A stretch of 64,000 nt of DNA from assembly GCF_905220415.1 (NCBI RefSeq), contig NC_059558.1, forward strand, positions 1,314,501 through 1,378,500, read 5' to 3'. The number at the start of each line of letters is the position of its first letter. Positions within the stretch are counted from its first letter, which is position 1. This DNA is from Colias croceus. Taxonomy: Eukaryota; Arthropoda; Insecta; Lepidoptera; Pieridae. A program made the translations under genes and the position numbers. Under the pieces are notes generated by a model that was not told where the DNA came from, did not search any database, and saw only the letters and a program-made list of their open reading frames with translations. This document shows, one piece after another, positions 12,488 to 24,700 of the stretch.

Positions 12488-12522
12488 TCAGTTTTCAGAC
12501 AGACTTTTCGGCGTTCAGTTGC
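12488..12522 (+). promoter_or_regulatory. Candidate core promoter (Inr + DPE) for exon 1
   Basis: TCAGTT at 12488-12493 fits the arthropod initiator TCAKTY. With its A (12490) as +1, AGTTG falls exactly at +28 to +32 (12517-12521), matching the DPE consensus RGWYV. No TATA box is seen at the expected place. A second TCAGTT at 12515 has no DPE at the right distance. It lies ~200 bp upstream of the exon 1 start codon. Inference from motifs only. Confidence 0.4.
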
Positions 12523-12698
12523 GTTCGGAAAATAATAGTAATTTCTAATTAATTGTAGTAAAATATTATCATTGATTTTTTTCTTTTCTATTGTATATAG
12601 GTTACATTTTTAATCGTTTTTATAAAAGTATTTTGTGTGTTGTGATTTGTGTGAAACATGAGTGTTTGTTTAAGACGGTAGTGTGAACATTCATTAAA
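12490..12698 (+). promoter_or_regulatory. Putative 5' leader with a short upstream ORF
   Basis: If transcription starts at 12490, the leader is ~209 nt. It carries an upstream ATG at 12658 opening a 7-codon frame (MSVCLRR, stop TAG at 12679-12681) that ends 17 nt before the exon 1 ATG. Such an arrangement often lowers, but still permits, initiation at the main start. Confidence 0.35.
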
Positions 12699-12737
12699 AT
12701 GGAAGACTTGGATTATGACTTCGCGTATGAGTGTCGG
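12699..12737 (+). CDS. shot: shot exon 1, candidate alternative first coding exon
   Basis: ATG in good context (TTAAAATGG) opens MEDLDYDFAYECR, then donor GTTGGT, a weak site. Phase 0 matches exon 2. Support comes from the Inr/DPE upstream and from a frame open into exon 2; no homology is recognised. If it is not real, exon 2 is spliced only to plakin-domain exons beyond the left edge. Intron 12738-13210 holds a 14-bp perfect hairpin (13097-13110 with 13117-13130, GTGAAATTTATTTT) and nothing else recognised. Confidence 0.45.
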
Positions 12738-15700
12738 GTTGGTATTATTTGAAATTAATTATAAGATTTTACTTCCTGCTAAATTTAAAATATAGTTTGA
12801 GTTCGTACTAATTTCCAAATTTGTTATACGTCGTCAGAGAAAAAGGGATTATACCTGTACGAAAAAAAAAACAAATGTTAATAATGAAACAAAATTCATT
12901 CTTGTTGTTACCTTAAAAATTAGTTTATATTATTAAAATTAGAATTAAATTTAAACCGAGCTAAAACTATAATATAAGAATAAGTTATTAATAATTATTT
13001 CTAGGATTGTTATAGAATTTTCACATTTCAATCTTCCATATTTAACGAATTACAGCAAAATAATATACAAGTCGATAAGGCTCAGTTTATTTCTTTGTGA
13101 AATTTATTTTTTAATAAAAATAAATTTCACAGTAAAAATAAAACAAAAAAAATTATGATTCGGTTTAAAGAACTTTATTAATTTGATTAAAAATATAATC
13201 ATATTTTCAGCGCCTCGTGGAGGCAATGGCGCCGCGCTCAGCACGCTCGTTCCGTCAGGAATTCAATATGCAAGACGTAGCAACCACGGAACACACGTAT
13301 ACAACGCATTACACAACAGAGAAGTAAGTCCATGTCCAATATAAACTCCTAAATACAACAATCATCATTTTACGTATCATTTACCATGAAATGCAACTTT
13401 TTTCTCCTCTCACAGATTTGTCAGGACATCGCACACGACAGAGCTAGACGGTCACACGTCAGTTAAAACAATGACCAATGGCAAATTAAATTCCCCCAAT
13501 TACACAACAAAAACAGTTATAGGTGATGACGACAGACCCGATATTAGAAATCTTAAACGAGTACACAAAATGTACGAAGGACCAAACATTATAGAATCCA
13601 GGGGTATCGTCCATCCTGAAACTAGGGAAATCTTGACCGTTGGTCAGGCTATTAGTATGAGAATATTAGATGTGCGAACAGGAAGGTTGCTATCTTCCCC
13701 TGACACAAGACAGACAATAACAATAGAACAAGCGGCAAAAGAAGGCCTCATCGATCCTAAATTAGCTGCAAGACTAACAGGACCTTGCGGCATGACGGAA
13801 GATGGAAATGAAGTCACGCTCTTAGAAGCAATTCAAAGAGAGCTGTACGATGCAGAACAAGGTCTATCAGACCCAGCGGAGAAACGAATTAAGGTGACTG
13901 TTGAATCTGAACCCGGACAAGGAATGAGTATATCGGATGCGGTGAACCGCGGTCAGGTCGATTTACAAAGGGGTCTATACAGATTGCCCAACGGAACTTA
14001 CATTACTATTGCTGAAGCCTATCAGCGGGGCTACCTCATATACAATGAGATTATCAAAATAAAATCGAGCGCTTTATCTCTATCTGACGCAATTAGCCAC
14101 GATCTTGTAGACAATAACGGTTGGATTTTGGATAGGAACTCGGGTGATAGATTCCAATTAGATGTAGCTATTAAAAATGAACTGATCAATCCAAATATTA
14201 GGGAAGTTGTCGACCCTAAAAATGACACAAAAATAACGCTTGCTGAAGCGATAGAAAAAAATATAATAAATACAAAACATTCGAAGTACATTCATAACAT
14301 GACTAAGGAAAAAATGTCTTTCAAAGAGGCTGCTAATAAACGATTTATTTGCAAGCCGATGACGTTGAAAGATGTTTGTGATAAAAATTTAATGACAAAT
14401 GATGGTAGGATAATATCTTCTTCAAATAGGTCACACCTCACAATTTTGGAAGCCATTTCTACCGGCGTCCTTGATAGTGATACTATTAAATGTGTTACTG
14501 ATACGCAATCTGCCCAACTTCTTACACTGTCAGAAGCACTAGCGACTAAAATAATTTTACCTGATAATAAGTTCCGTGACAATTTAACCGGTGAAATCTG
14601 TACCATACCTGAAGCAGTAGATCGCGGTCTTATAACATCAGTATCGCAAAAATCTATATTCGATATAGACGGTTTTAGAGATCCTAAAACTGGAGAGTTT
14701 GTTTCGTTTAATGTAGCGCATAGTAAAGGTAATCTTAAATACGCTAATGGTGAAACGTTTTTAAAATCGGAAAGCGGTGATTTTGTATTCTTAGAAGATT
14801 GTACAAAAGTATCCACTATAAGACCAGAAGTATTAGAAATGTTTAGTAGAAAGATAGGTGTATTCGAAAATGAAAAGGAGTTATCTGTACTTGATGCCGT
14901 TTTTAAAGGCATTCTCGATCCGAAATCGGGTTACTTACTCGATGTGAACACTAAAAAACCCATTCCGTTTAATAAAGCAGTAGAAATCAATATGATTACA
15001 CCAGAGGGTGCCGCTTTGTTAAATTCACTTTTAAACATTACTCTTACAATTCAAACTGTCACAAAGACTGTTAAAAGGTATGTCACCGTAACGAATACTA
15101 GTGAAAAACACAGTTCCGAAACAGTTATTACATTCTCTGAAGCAGTAAGACGGGGTCTTATAGATGAAAACACGCAAACGTTTACTGATCCCACTACTGG
15201 CACTGTTTTCCCAATTCAACAAGCTTTAGATGAAGGTCTGTTAGGTGTTGATCAAAATGATCCTCGTGTCGCTCGAATTTCTGATCGCGTAACGAGAAAA
15301 GATCTAATTCCTGGTCAAGTAGTTGAATTAAAAATAACTAAAAAATCATTCATAAAAGAATTACCACCTAGTCCTGAAAGTAAACTTCAGGAAGACCACC
15401 GACCAGAAACCATTAAAAGTCCCGATTATGTTAGGGAAACTAAGCAGCCGCGTGAAGCTGTCTCACGAGAAGTAAGAACTGTTACTTCAACCTCAGTCGC
15501 TAGTGAACCTTCCGTTACGTCATTGACTATAGAGAAAAATACAATAGAACTACCTCGCGGAGGTTGGTCTCTTAAAGACGCCATTCAACAAAATTTGTTC
15601 GATCCAGTTAATGGCATATTTATTATTCCCGGTACTGACAGAGTTCTTGATTTACAAGAAGCTTTAAAATTAAATTTAATAAACTCTGATTCTGCTTATG

Positions 15701-18700
15701 TTATTGATCCTAAAACTAAGAAAGAGCTTCCTCTGCATGCAGCTTTAGAACTTCACATTTTAGATAGTAGGGGTCAATATAAACATCCTAGCGGCCCGTT
15801 GACAATGAAAGATGCCATTGATAGACAATACATAATTTTCGTTCAACTTACCACAATATCTAAATCTACACAAAAAGTTATAACAATAACGTCTATGGCA
15901 GGTATGCCTGATAAAATGGAAATATCGGAAGTTCATGATAACGCCGGAGGTATTCTAATTTCTGAAGACCAAACAGCTTTAGAACCAGTTCAAGTAGAAC
16001 CTGGTGTAATATATGATCCTTCCACAGCACTAGTTATATCTACGACTTCAGGTACTTCTGGAAATATAATTGAAGCTGTAAATCAGGGTATTGTACCGAA
16101 AAAGTCAGTTAAAGTAACAGATCCACAAACAAAGAAGCTCATTTCATTAAATGAAGCAGTAAATAAAGGCATTATTGATAAAAATACTGGTGAATACAGA
16201 AATAAATCAGGACAAAAAATTAGTTTAGCAGATGCCACAAAGATAGGTTTGATAGCTGTCTTGGGCGCACCACTTGTTGCAGCGTCAAAAGTTATTCAAG
16301 TTGTGAAGAATACTATGGTAGTAGACCCGAATACGGGTGAGGAATTACCGTTGGAAGTAGCTTATGAGCGTGGTTTAGTTGATCCGGCAACTTACAAAAA
16401 ATATGAAGAATCTTTACGAGCGAGAACTCCGAACGATGATGATAACATGACAATGGACCACTCTACAACTGAATCCAATATCACGATCAGAAGAGTAATT
16501 ACATCAACTGTAATTGATCCTAACACGGGAGAATCTATTTCAATTGATGAAGCTCATGAAAAAGGTATTATTGACTCAACCACATATAAAAAATATAAGG
16601 CAGCAATTAAAGATACATCGCCATCAGACGTAACCAATGTTGATATAACAACTAAAGGAATATCAAAGCCCTTGTCAGTGGGAGCAGCAGTATCAGAAGG
16701 ATTTATAACTGTAGAGTCTATACAAAATAGTTTAACGATGGATAGAAATAACGTTGCAAAAACATTAGGTCAAGATAGACTTATTAAACAAGAAGTTGTA
16801 GAGATATCTAAAGTACAGCAAAATGATAAACCAAAATACATTAATAATGTTTCATCATCTTCAACTGGAAAAATGACCGGTGAATTAAAACCTAAAGTAT
16901 TACAAAAACTAAGAAGACACGTAATTTTGCCCTCGGAGGCAAAAGATAAAAAAATAATTGATGAAAAAACTGAAAAATTGTTGGACGGAATTAAAATGCT
17001 CAAAGAGCAAAATGGAGATCCTATTACACTTGGAAAAGCAATCGAAGTAGGTTTGATTGATGCGAAACAGGGAAAAATAAGAGATCCTGTGCGTGGAGAT
17101 GTGATTAATATCAAGGAAGCTATTAAAAGAGGTCTGCTGGATGAAGAGGGTCAAAATGAAATATTACTTCCGTTGGCTAGAAGCTTAACAATCCCAGAAG
17201 TATTAGAACAAGGTTTGCTTGACCCAAGCACCGGTAAAATTATTCACCCTGAAACTGGAGCTCATTTGAGCATAAGAGAAGCTATTATTTGTGATATTAT
17301 TGATCCCTTGTCGTGTATCTCAATCGGTCCAAATAATTCGATAACAATCTGTGAAGCTATTGACAGAAATATTATTGATCACGAAAGAAACGCTGTCAAA
17401 ACAAGCGAAGGCCCTATAGATTTATTATCTGCAGTAAACATGCAAGTTTTCCCCGAATCAAAGATTATTTCGGACATTCCTCCAGCTGCTATGACCCTTC
17501 CAGTTGCAATAAAACAAAATGTGTTAGATCAAAAAACAGGAATATTCAAGCATCCACTTAAAAATGAAAGTATACCGGTAAGCAAAGCGGTCGATAGAAA
17601 TTTGATTATGGCTATTCCATATCCTCATGATTCATCGGCAACTAAAATTGACGATGCAATAAAAGATGGCTTAATAGATTTTAATAATAGCACCTTTACT
17701 GATCCAAAAACAAAGGAGCGTATGCCTATTGATAAAGCTTTGGAACAAGGATTACTCGTCGTGAAACCAAACACAGACGTTAGTGATGTAATAACGACAA
17801 TTACAGAAACTTTTTCATCGGAACACACCGTAACAACAAAAATGGTAGAACTTTTAGCAGATTATGTTTTAGTTAGTGCAAATGAAGTACAAAATATCAA
17901 AACCGGTGAAATTATCACTATGGATGAAGCTCGTCGTAGAGGAATCGTTCGCGATGAACAAACTAATAAAGAACATTTTATTACCAGTGACACGACTTTT
18001 AACTTTGGTGAAGCTGTTGATCTAGGCTACATCAATATTGAAAAAGGTACCTTTACACATCCTAATACTGGTGAAATTTATTCAATAACAGAAGCAGTGA
18101 ATAGTGGATTATTAAATACTGATGTTCCACAAGAAGCAGATAAGAAAACACCAAAAAAAGAGATGGAAATGTTAGATTTGAATGAAGCGTTTGATCTACT
18201 TTTTGACGAAAAGTCACAGAAATTCAGAGATCCAACATCGCCAAATAACGTATTAACATTAAAAGAGGCATTAGAAAAGAAAATCGTTAATCCTGATTCT
18301 GTAATTTACGATATTAACGCCGGTAGACCAGTTACTGTACAAGAAGCTGTATATACAGGATTAATTGATTGTAAAACTGGTAAACTTAGGGAACCTGAAA
18401 CAGGTAAATCCGTTGATATTAAAAAGGCAGCTAAAATGGGCTTAATTGCTATTGTAGGTGCACCAGTATTAGCAGGCATGGCAGTCGTAGAAGGTGCAAA
18501 AGCTATTTCTAATAAGATAATGAAACCTAAGCAAAATGAGATCACTGTTCCAGATGTTTCAACAACCAAGAAAGAACACGACATTAAGCCCAAACCTTCT
18601 ATTTCTAATCTAAAAGAGATAGAAACTATTAAGAAATCAAATGATGACGAAACAAGCGCAGTTAAGAAAAGAGGTGATAAAGAATTAACACCGCAAATTG

Positions 18701-21700
18701 AAGCTAAGTCTGACTCGCAAAATAAGCGTTTACCCGCACATGAACCGTTGGATGAAACAGATAGGATGACTACTTCATCTGAAAATAAAAATATATTACA
18801 CAAAGATAGTAAAACAGAACCTAAACAAATCAAGCAATTAGAAAACGAAACTTCGAAATTCATTATGAAAGAACAAGAAAGCGCTTTAGGTCAGTTATCC
18901 AGTCCCGTTCCGAAAGCAGACGAAAAACACCATTTAAATGACGACAAAAAGCAAAATAAAATTGCCACAGTACCAACAAATCAATCAGAAAAAACTCCGG
19001 TATTGGAAACGGAGGAAACATCGAGTCAAAAAGTAACAACACCAATAAATAAGCGTGTAACATCAGAAAACGTCATTGAACAACAACATTCTATTACCAC
19101 AATTGTATCCGGTGGGATCATAGGGACTGAAACAGAAACAATACCATCCGACAAAGATAAACAGCTTGGTGCTCAGCCTAGTGAAAAGCAAAACATTACA
19201 GATAAATTAGTTGAATCTGATTCATTCCAAAAAGCGACTCCAGGAGAGACGGCTAAATCTTCTCCAGGAGAAAAACCCATCGATTCACAAGGCGATGGCA
19301 CTAAAAAGGAAACCATTGCAAAAGAAACAGGACCTCATGGGGAGACTATTATTGAGAAAACAGTAAATAGCAAAGAATTAATAAATCAAAATAAACTTCC
19401 AATTACAACGCAAGATAGTGTTAAAGAAGTGGAAGTAGCGCCTGGTGTTATTTTTGATGCAACGGAAAATAAAATTGTTATCGTTGAGTCCGGTAAAGTG
19501 ATCGATGTACTATCAGCAATTAATGAGGGCATAATTTCATCGGAGAAAATTACAATTATAGATCCTACAAATCAAAAACAAATAAGTTTAGACGACGCAG
19601 TAAGAAAAGGTGTACTGAATAAAGATACTGGAGAAATAAAAGACAAAAGTGGAAACAGCATGACATTTGCTGATGCTGCTAAACTTGGTTTGGTTGCTAT
19701 AGTTGGTGCTCCCATTCTAGCAGCATCGAAAGCAATAAGTATTGTTAAAGATGCAATCAACGATGACAAGAAACAAACACAAAGCTCGTCGGTCGTTAAA
19801 CAACCTCAAAATAAATTAGCTTCTCTACCAACTATTGACATTTCAAAATCACCAATATCTGAAACTGATGAAAGTGATTTACTTAAAGTTCAAAAACCAA
19901 AGATGGAGTTAAATGGCCAGCAAGCAAGCGATGCCAAAGCTGTATCAGCTATGCTTATAGAGGCGGAAAAACAACCATTACGAGTAATAGAAGAAATAAC
20001 AGAAAACAATGTTACGAAAGAAAAGCAGGAACCGGTTCAAATTATTTTCGAGAATATACCATTAATTGACGCTATTGCACAAGGTAAAATAGAACCGAAA
20101 ATTTGTAGAATTATATTAAATGGTACTGAGTTACCGCTGACTGTTCAAGATTCTTTAGACCAAGAGCAAATTAGTAGATTCACTCCCGTTGATGTTGTTT
20201 CTAAAAATTGTGTTATCGTTCGTATGTCTAAACCAAAAACACGACTATGTATTTCAACAAAGCTTACTCCCGAAGAACTTTCAGAAATGGGTATATATGA
20301 TATCGAAAAGCAAATATTTTTGAATCCCGAGACAGGATCCAAAATTACATTTGAAGAACTAGTATATGGCTTGAAAGTGTTTGATCCCAAAGCAATTTTA
20401 GTAAAGGACCTGAGTTCTAAATCAGACGCATTCATTCCGTTTGATGAAGCTATTTCGAGGCCCATTATTGATAAATTAACTGGCCATATGGTTAATCCAA
20501 AAACAGGAAAACGTGTCTCATTTTTGGAATGTGTACAAATCGGTTGGATAGTGGAAAAACCCGAAGATGTTACTATCACAGAACAATTCACAATTGAATC
20601 TGCTTTAGAACAAGGCCTCTATAATGCCAAAACCGGGGAAATTCAAGATGCAAATAGTGGTGAATTGATTCCTATTTCAGAAGCTATTCAGAAAGGTATT
20701 ATTGATCAAGACACATTGCACATACTAGTTCCAGGAACTAATGAAACTCTAACTTTATCAGATGCTTTAGAACGTGGAATAATAGAAATAAACAATGGAG
20801 TCATTATCATAATTGAAACGCAAGAAATAATTGAAATCACAGTTGCCATTCAACAAGGTATTCTTACCTTTACACGAAGACCTATTTCCATAAAAGCTGC
20901 AATTGAAAAAGATATGTATGAACCATCAACAGGAAAAATTAAAGATACTACTACCCAACAATTAGTGACAGTTGGTGATGCAGTCAATAAGAATATTATT
21001 CATCCTACTATTTCTGAAATCAAGGATACGTCGCTAGAAAAATATATTCCACTATCAGAAGCGCTTGAAACTAAATTATTGAATCCTGAAACAGGTAAAA
21101 TTACAGACAAAAAGACTGGTAAAGACATTCCATTAGACGAAGCACTGAAAAAGGGCCTCGTGGCAACAAAATCTATAACATATTCTTTGTTTGATATAAT
21201 CGAATTAGGTTACTATTCTCCGGACACGTGTAAAGTTCTTGACCCTAGAACCGGTGAAATTATAACATTAAATAAAGCAATCGAAAATAAGCTTGTAGAT
21301 CCGTCTAACGTTAGAATAAAAGACGACAATATTGATGCAGTTATTAGTTTTGATGAAGCAGTCAAGTCAGGTCTTGTAGATTTAGAACAAGGCGTTATCA
21401 CTTCGCCTCACTTAAATTTCAAAGATGCTTCTGAAAAAGGGTACTTGTTTAAAGACCAAAAGCCCTGGACATTACAGGAAGGGTTAGTACAAGGTTTTTA
21501 TGACCCAGAAACAGGTCTCCTAACAATTAATAATGCAACAATGACTCTTGAGGATGCAATTAAAATTGGTAATATAAATCCTGAGGCGCTTACTGTTAGG
21601 AACTCTGTAACTGGGGAAATAATAACTCTCAGTGATGCAATCAAGGTAGGAATAATAGATTCTAAAGAAGGTAAAGTAATGGATCCGGTTCAAGGTGATA

Positions 21701-24700
21701 AGATATCTTTAACAGACGCATCGGAACGTGGTCTGATTGTTCCAGCAAAACGCAAACTTAGTTTACCTGAAGCCGTATTTAAAGGTTTCTATGATCCTAA
21801 AACTGGCAAGTTTTCACACCCACAAAGCAAAGATAAGATTCAAACTGATAGAGCTATAAGAAAGAGAATGATAGATCCTCAGTCAACTTTAGTACACGTA
21901 GGTGGGAAAGTTATACCGTTTGAATTCGCCGTGGATAAAGGTATTGTAGATGGTAGAACAGGTACTATTCTGTTAGGTGAAGAAAGAGTAGATTTTAGAG
22001 AAGCATTTGAGAGAGGTATTTTAGTTGAGGTGCGACGACCATTATCACTTATTGAGGCGCTCGAGAAAGGTGTTTACAATGAAATCACAGGTCTCTTTAT
22101 GGACCCACAAACTGGTAAGAAATACACCCTTTCGGAAGCTATTAAAATGAATCTCATTGACCCGCAATCTGTTCATATACAAGATAATAGACTTGGTAAG
22201 TGGGATAAAATCAGTATTGCTGAATCTATTGAAACTGGGGTTATAGATGATAATACAGGTAAAATTAAAAATATTAATAACGATAACGAGGAAATTAGCT
22301 TGCGTAAAGCGTTCGAAATAGGTTTATTAGTCGACGGAAAAGCTCCTATAAGTTTACAAAGAGCACTACACCAGGGTATTTATGATGATAACACCGGTAA
22401 AATTATTGATCCCATTACAAATCGCAAAATTACACTGCACGAATCTATCAGGCGATCTATAATAAGTCCTAAATATCTTTGCTACTTCGATAAAAAATCT
22501 GAGAAACCTTTAACTTTAGCGGAGTGCTGCCGTAGTGACATAATTGATCGTAGAAGTGGTAAGTTTAAAGAACCAAGTTCTGACATTCAAATACCTTTGT
22601 CTGAAGCAATGAGCTTAGGTCTTATTGTTGACATAGAAAGCGGAGGGTTCTCTCTTTATGATGCGTTAGCTATGAATATGTATGATATAACGGAAATGGT
22701 ATTTATACATCCCGTATCTGAGAGAAAAATACCGCTTGTAGGTGCAATTAACGAAGAGTTAATTAACCCTGAAACATCTCTTATTAAACATATTCCCACT
22801 AGCAAATATATTAAATTACCCGAAGCAATACAAACGGGTATCATCGATGAAAATCACAGTGTTTATATTTTGCCTAATGGTAGTCAAATAAATCTATTAG
22901 ATGCTAAACATCGGGGCTTAATTGTTACTTCAAAGAGGGATCTTAGTTTAGAGGAAATAATTAAGAATGGTCTCTTTAGGGCTGACAATGGAAAAATAGT
23001 AGATCCTAGCAATAATGAATTTGTTGATATCAAAAAAGCCATTGACATCAGGCTTCTTAATCCTGAATTAACTGTTGTAAAAGACAGTTCTACCGGCAAA
23101 TTCAAACCATTACCAGTAGCTATTCAGCATGGCGATGTTGATATTAATAAAGCAAGAGTACTTGATACTAAAGCAAAGAAAACTTACAGTCTTGATATTG
23201 CATTTGATAAAGGTCTCCTTGTTACTGTTGTACAACCGCTCACAGGTCAAACTGTTTCAAAACGATACGTTCCAGACACTTCTTCTTCTAAGGAGCCGTT
23301 ACTACGTGAATTTACTTTAGACGAAGCAATAAAATATGAATTTATAGACCCAGAAACGGCGTTAATAAAAGACCCACACAAAAATAAATACATTCCGCTT
23401 AAATTAGGTATCGCTGAAGGCATAATCGATAAAAATGTTAAAGGTATGTTTGATACACAAAGGTCAAAAACACTTTGTTTTACTTTTGAAAATAGTTTGA
23501 TAGTTTACGTTAGACAACCACTAACGTTTGAGCAAGCGATAGAGGAAGGTCATCTTAATATCAGTAACGCTCGGTTCACTGACCCAGAATCCAACGAAGT
23601 ACTAACGATTAAAGATGCCGCGATTATGGGATATATAGATCCAGATACTGCGCTCATAAAAGATAATCTCAAAAAGAGGTTAGTTAAGCTTCCCGAAGCG
23701 TTCCGTAAAGGGCTAATGGATGCTGAGAAAGGCAATATCCTAGACACAGAAACATCAAAACTAAATACGTTAGGCGCGGCTATCGAATCAGGTCTCCTTA
23801 TGACGCCTAAGAAGAGCTTCAGTCTCATTGAAACAATCAATTTTGGAATTTATAATCCAACAACTGGAGCTCTTAATGATCCGTTTATCACAACAAGCGT
23901 TATTGATCGAAAGAGATTGACACTAGGCGAAGCAATTCAACAGGGAATTGTTGATCCATCTAGTACAGTTGTGAAAGAACCAGAGACAGGAAAAATATTG
24001 CCATTGGTACAAGCGATCGAACAACAGCTTATCAATCCAGTCGAAGGAAAACTAACCATAGATCCGAAGAAAGGAATCAGTCTCGATTTAGTCAAAGCGT
24101 TTAAGAAGGGTTACTTACTGCCAGCAGAAACGAGGGTAAGTTTATTTCTTTATTTAAAATTGTTGTGCTTTTATAAAGCAATGGTGTTGCTTTGATTTTC
24201 CTTTTCCACTTTTAAATGGTGAACTATCTTGTTTAAGCGTGTGGCTTAAGTATAGCATGGCACAACACCCACAAACATATTATATCGATGGACACATTAT
24301 ATGTTTATGACAAAATTTCAACCATTACCATTAAAACATAAGTCATCCAAACGTCTTTTAGAGTTTTAATAATTCGTAATTAAGCACGTACACATTGTTA
24401 TTATAGCATAGAGAATGTTTATTTTCACTGATTAATTTGACTTGTGATATGTAATTATTTTCTTGCAATATTTGATTATTATATTTTCACAATGTTTGCT
24501 TTCTCTTAGTGATTGTGAAACTTTTTGATTATCTTTAACCTGACTTGTGTTCGTCTTTAGATGCTTAAGTTTAGGTTAGTATGCTTTACAATTGACGGTT
24601 TTCCACATTTTTTATTTTTTGTCTGGGACCTTGATATACCCAAATATAGTATTAAAATATTATTGAAATTAATGTGTTAAACTTTTGATGGTATATGAAG

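Noticed and set aside
13471..13473. ATG at 13471 as the start of the giant protein
   Set aside because: The frame is open upstream to a good acceptor at 13416 and joins exon 2 in phase; the ATG has no promoter or leader of its own.
14031..23840. Many minus-strand frames of 60-200 codons across exon 3
   Set aside because: They are antisense shadows of the plakin-repeat frame, with hydrophobic Ser/Leu/Phe-rich composition and no recognisable protein.
24136..24195. Read-through of exon 3 into VSLFLYLKLLCFYKAMVLL
   Set aside because: A strong GTAAGT donor at 24136 and the spectrin exons that follow make this intronic; retention is possible but unsupported.
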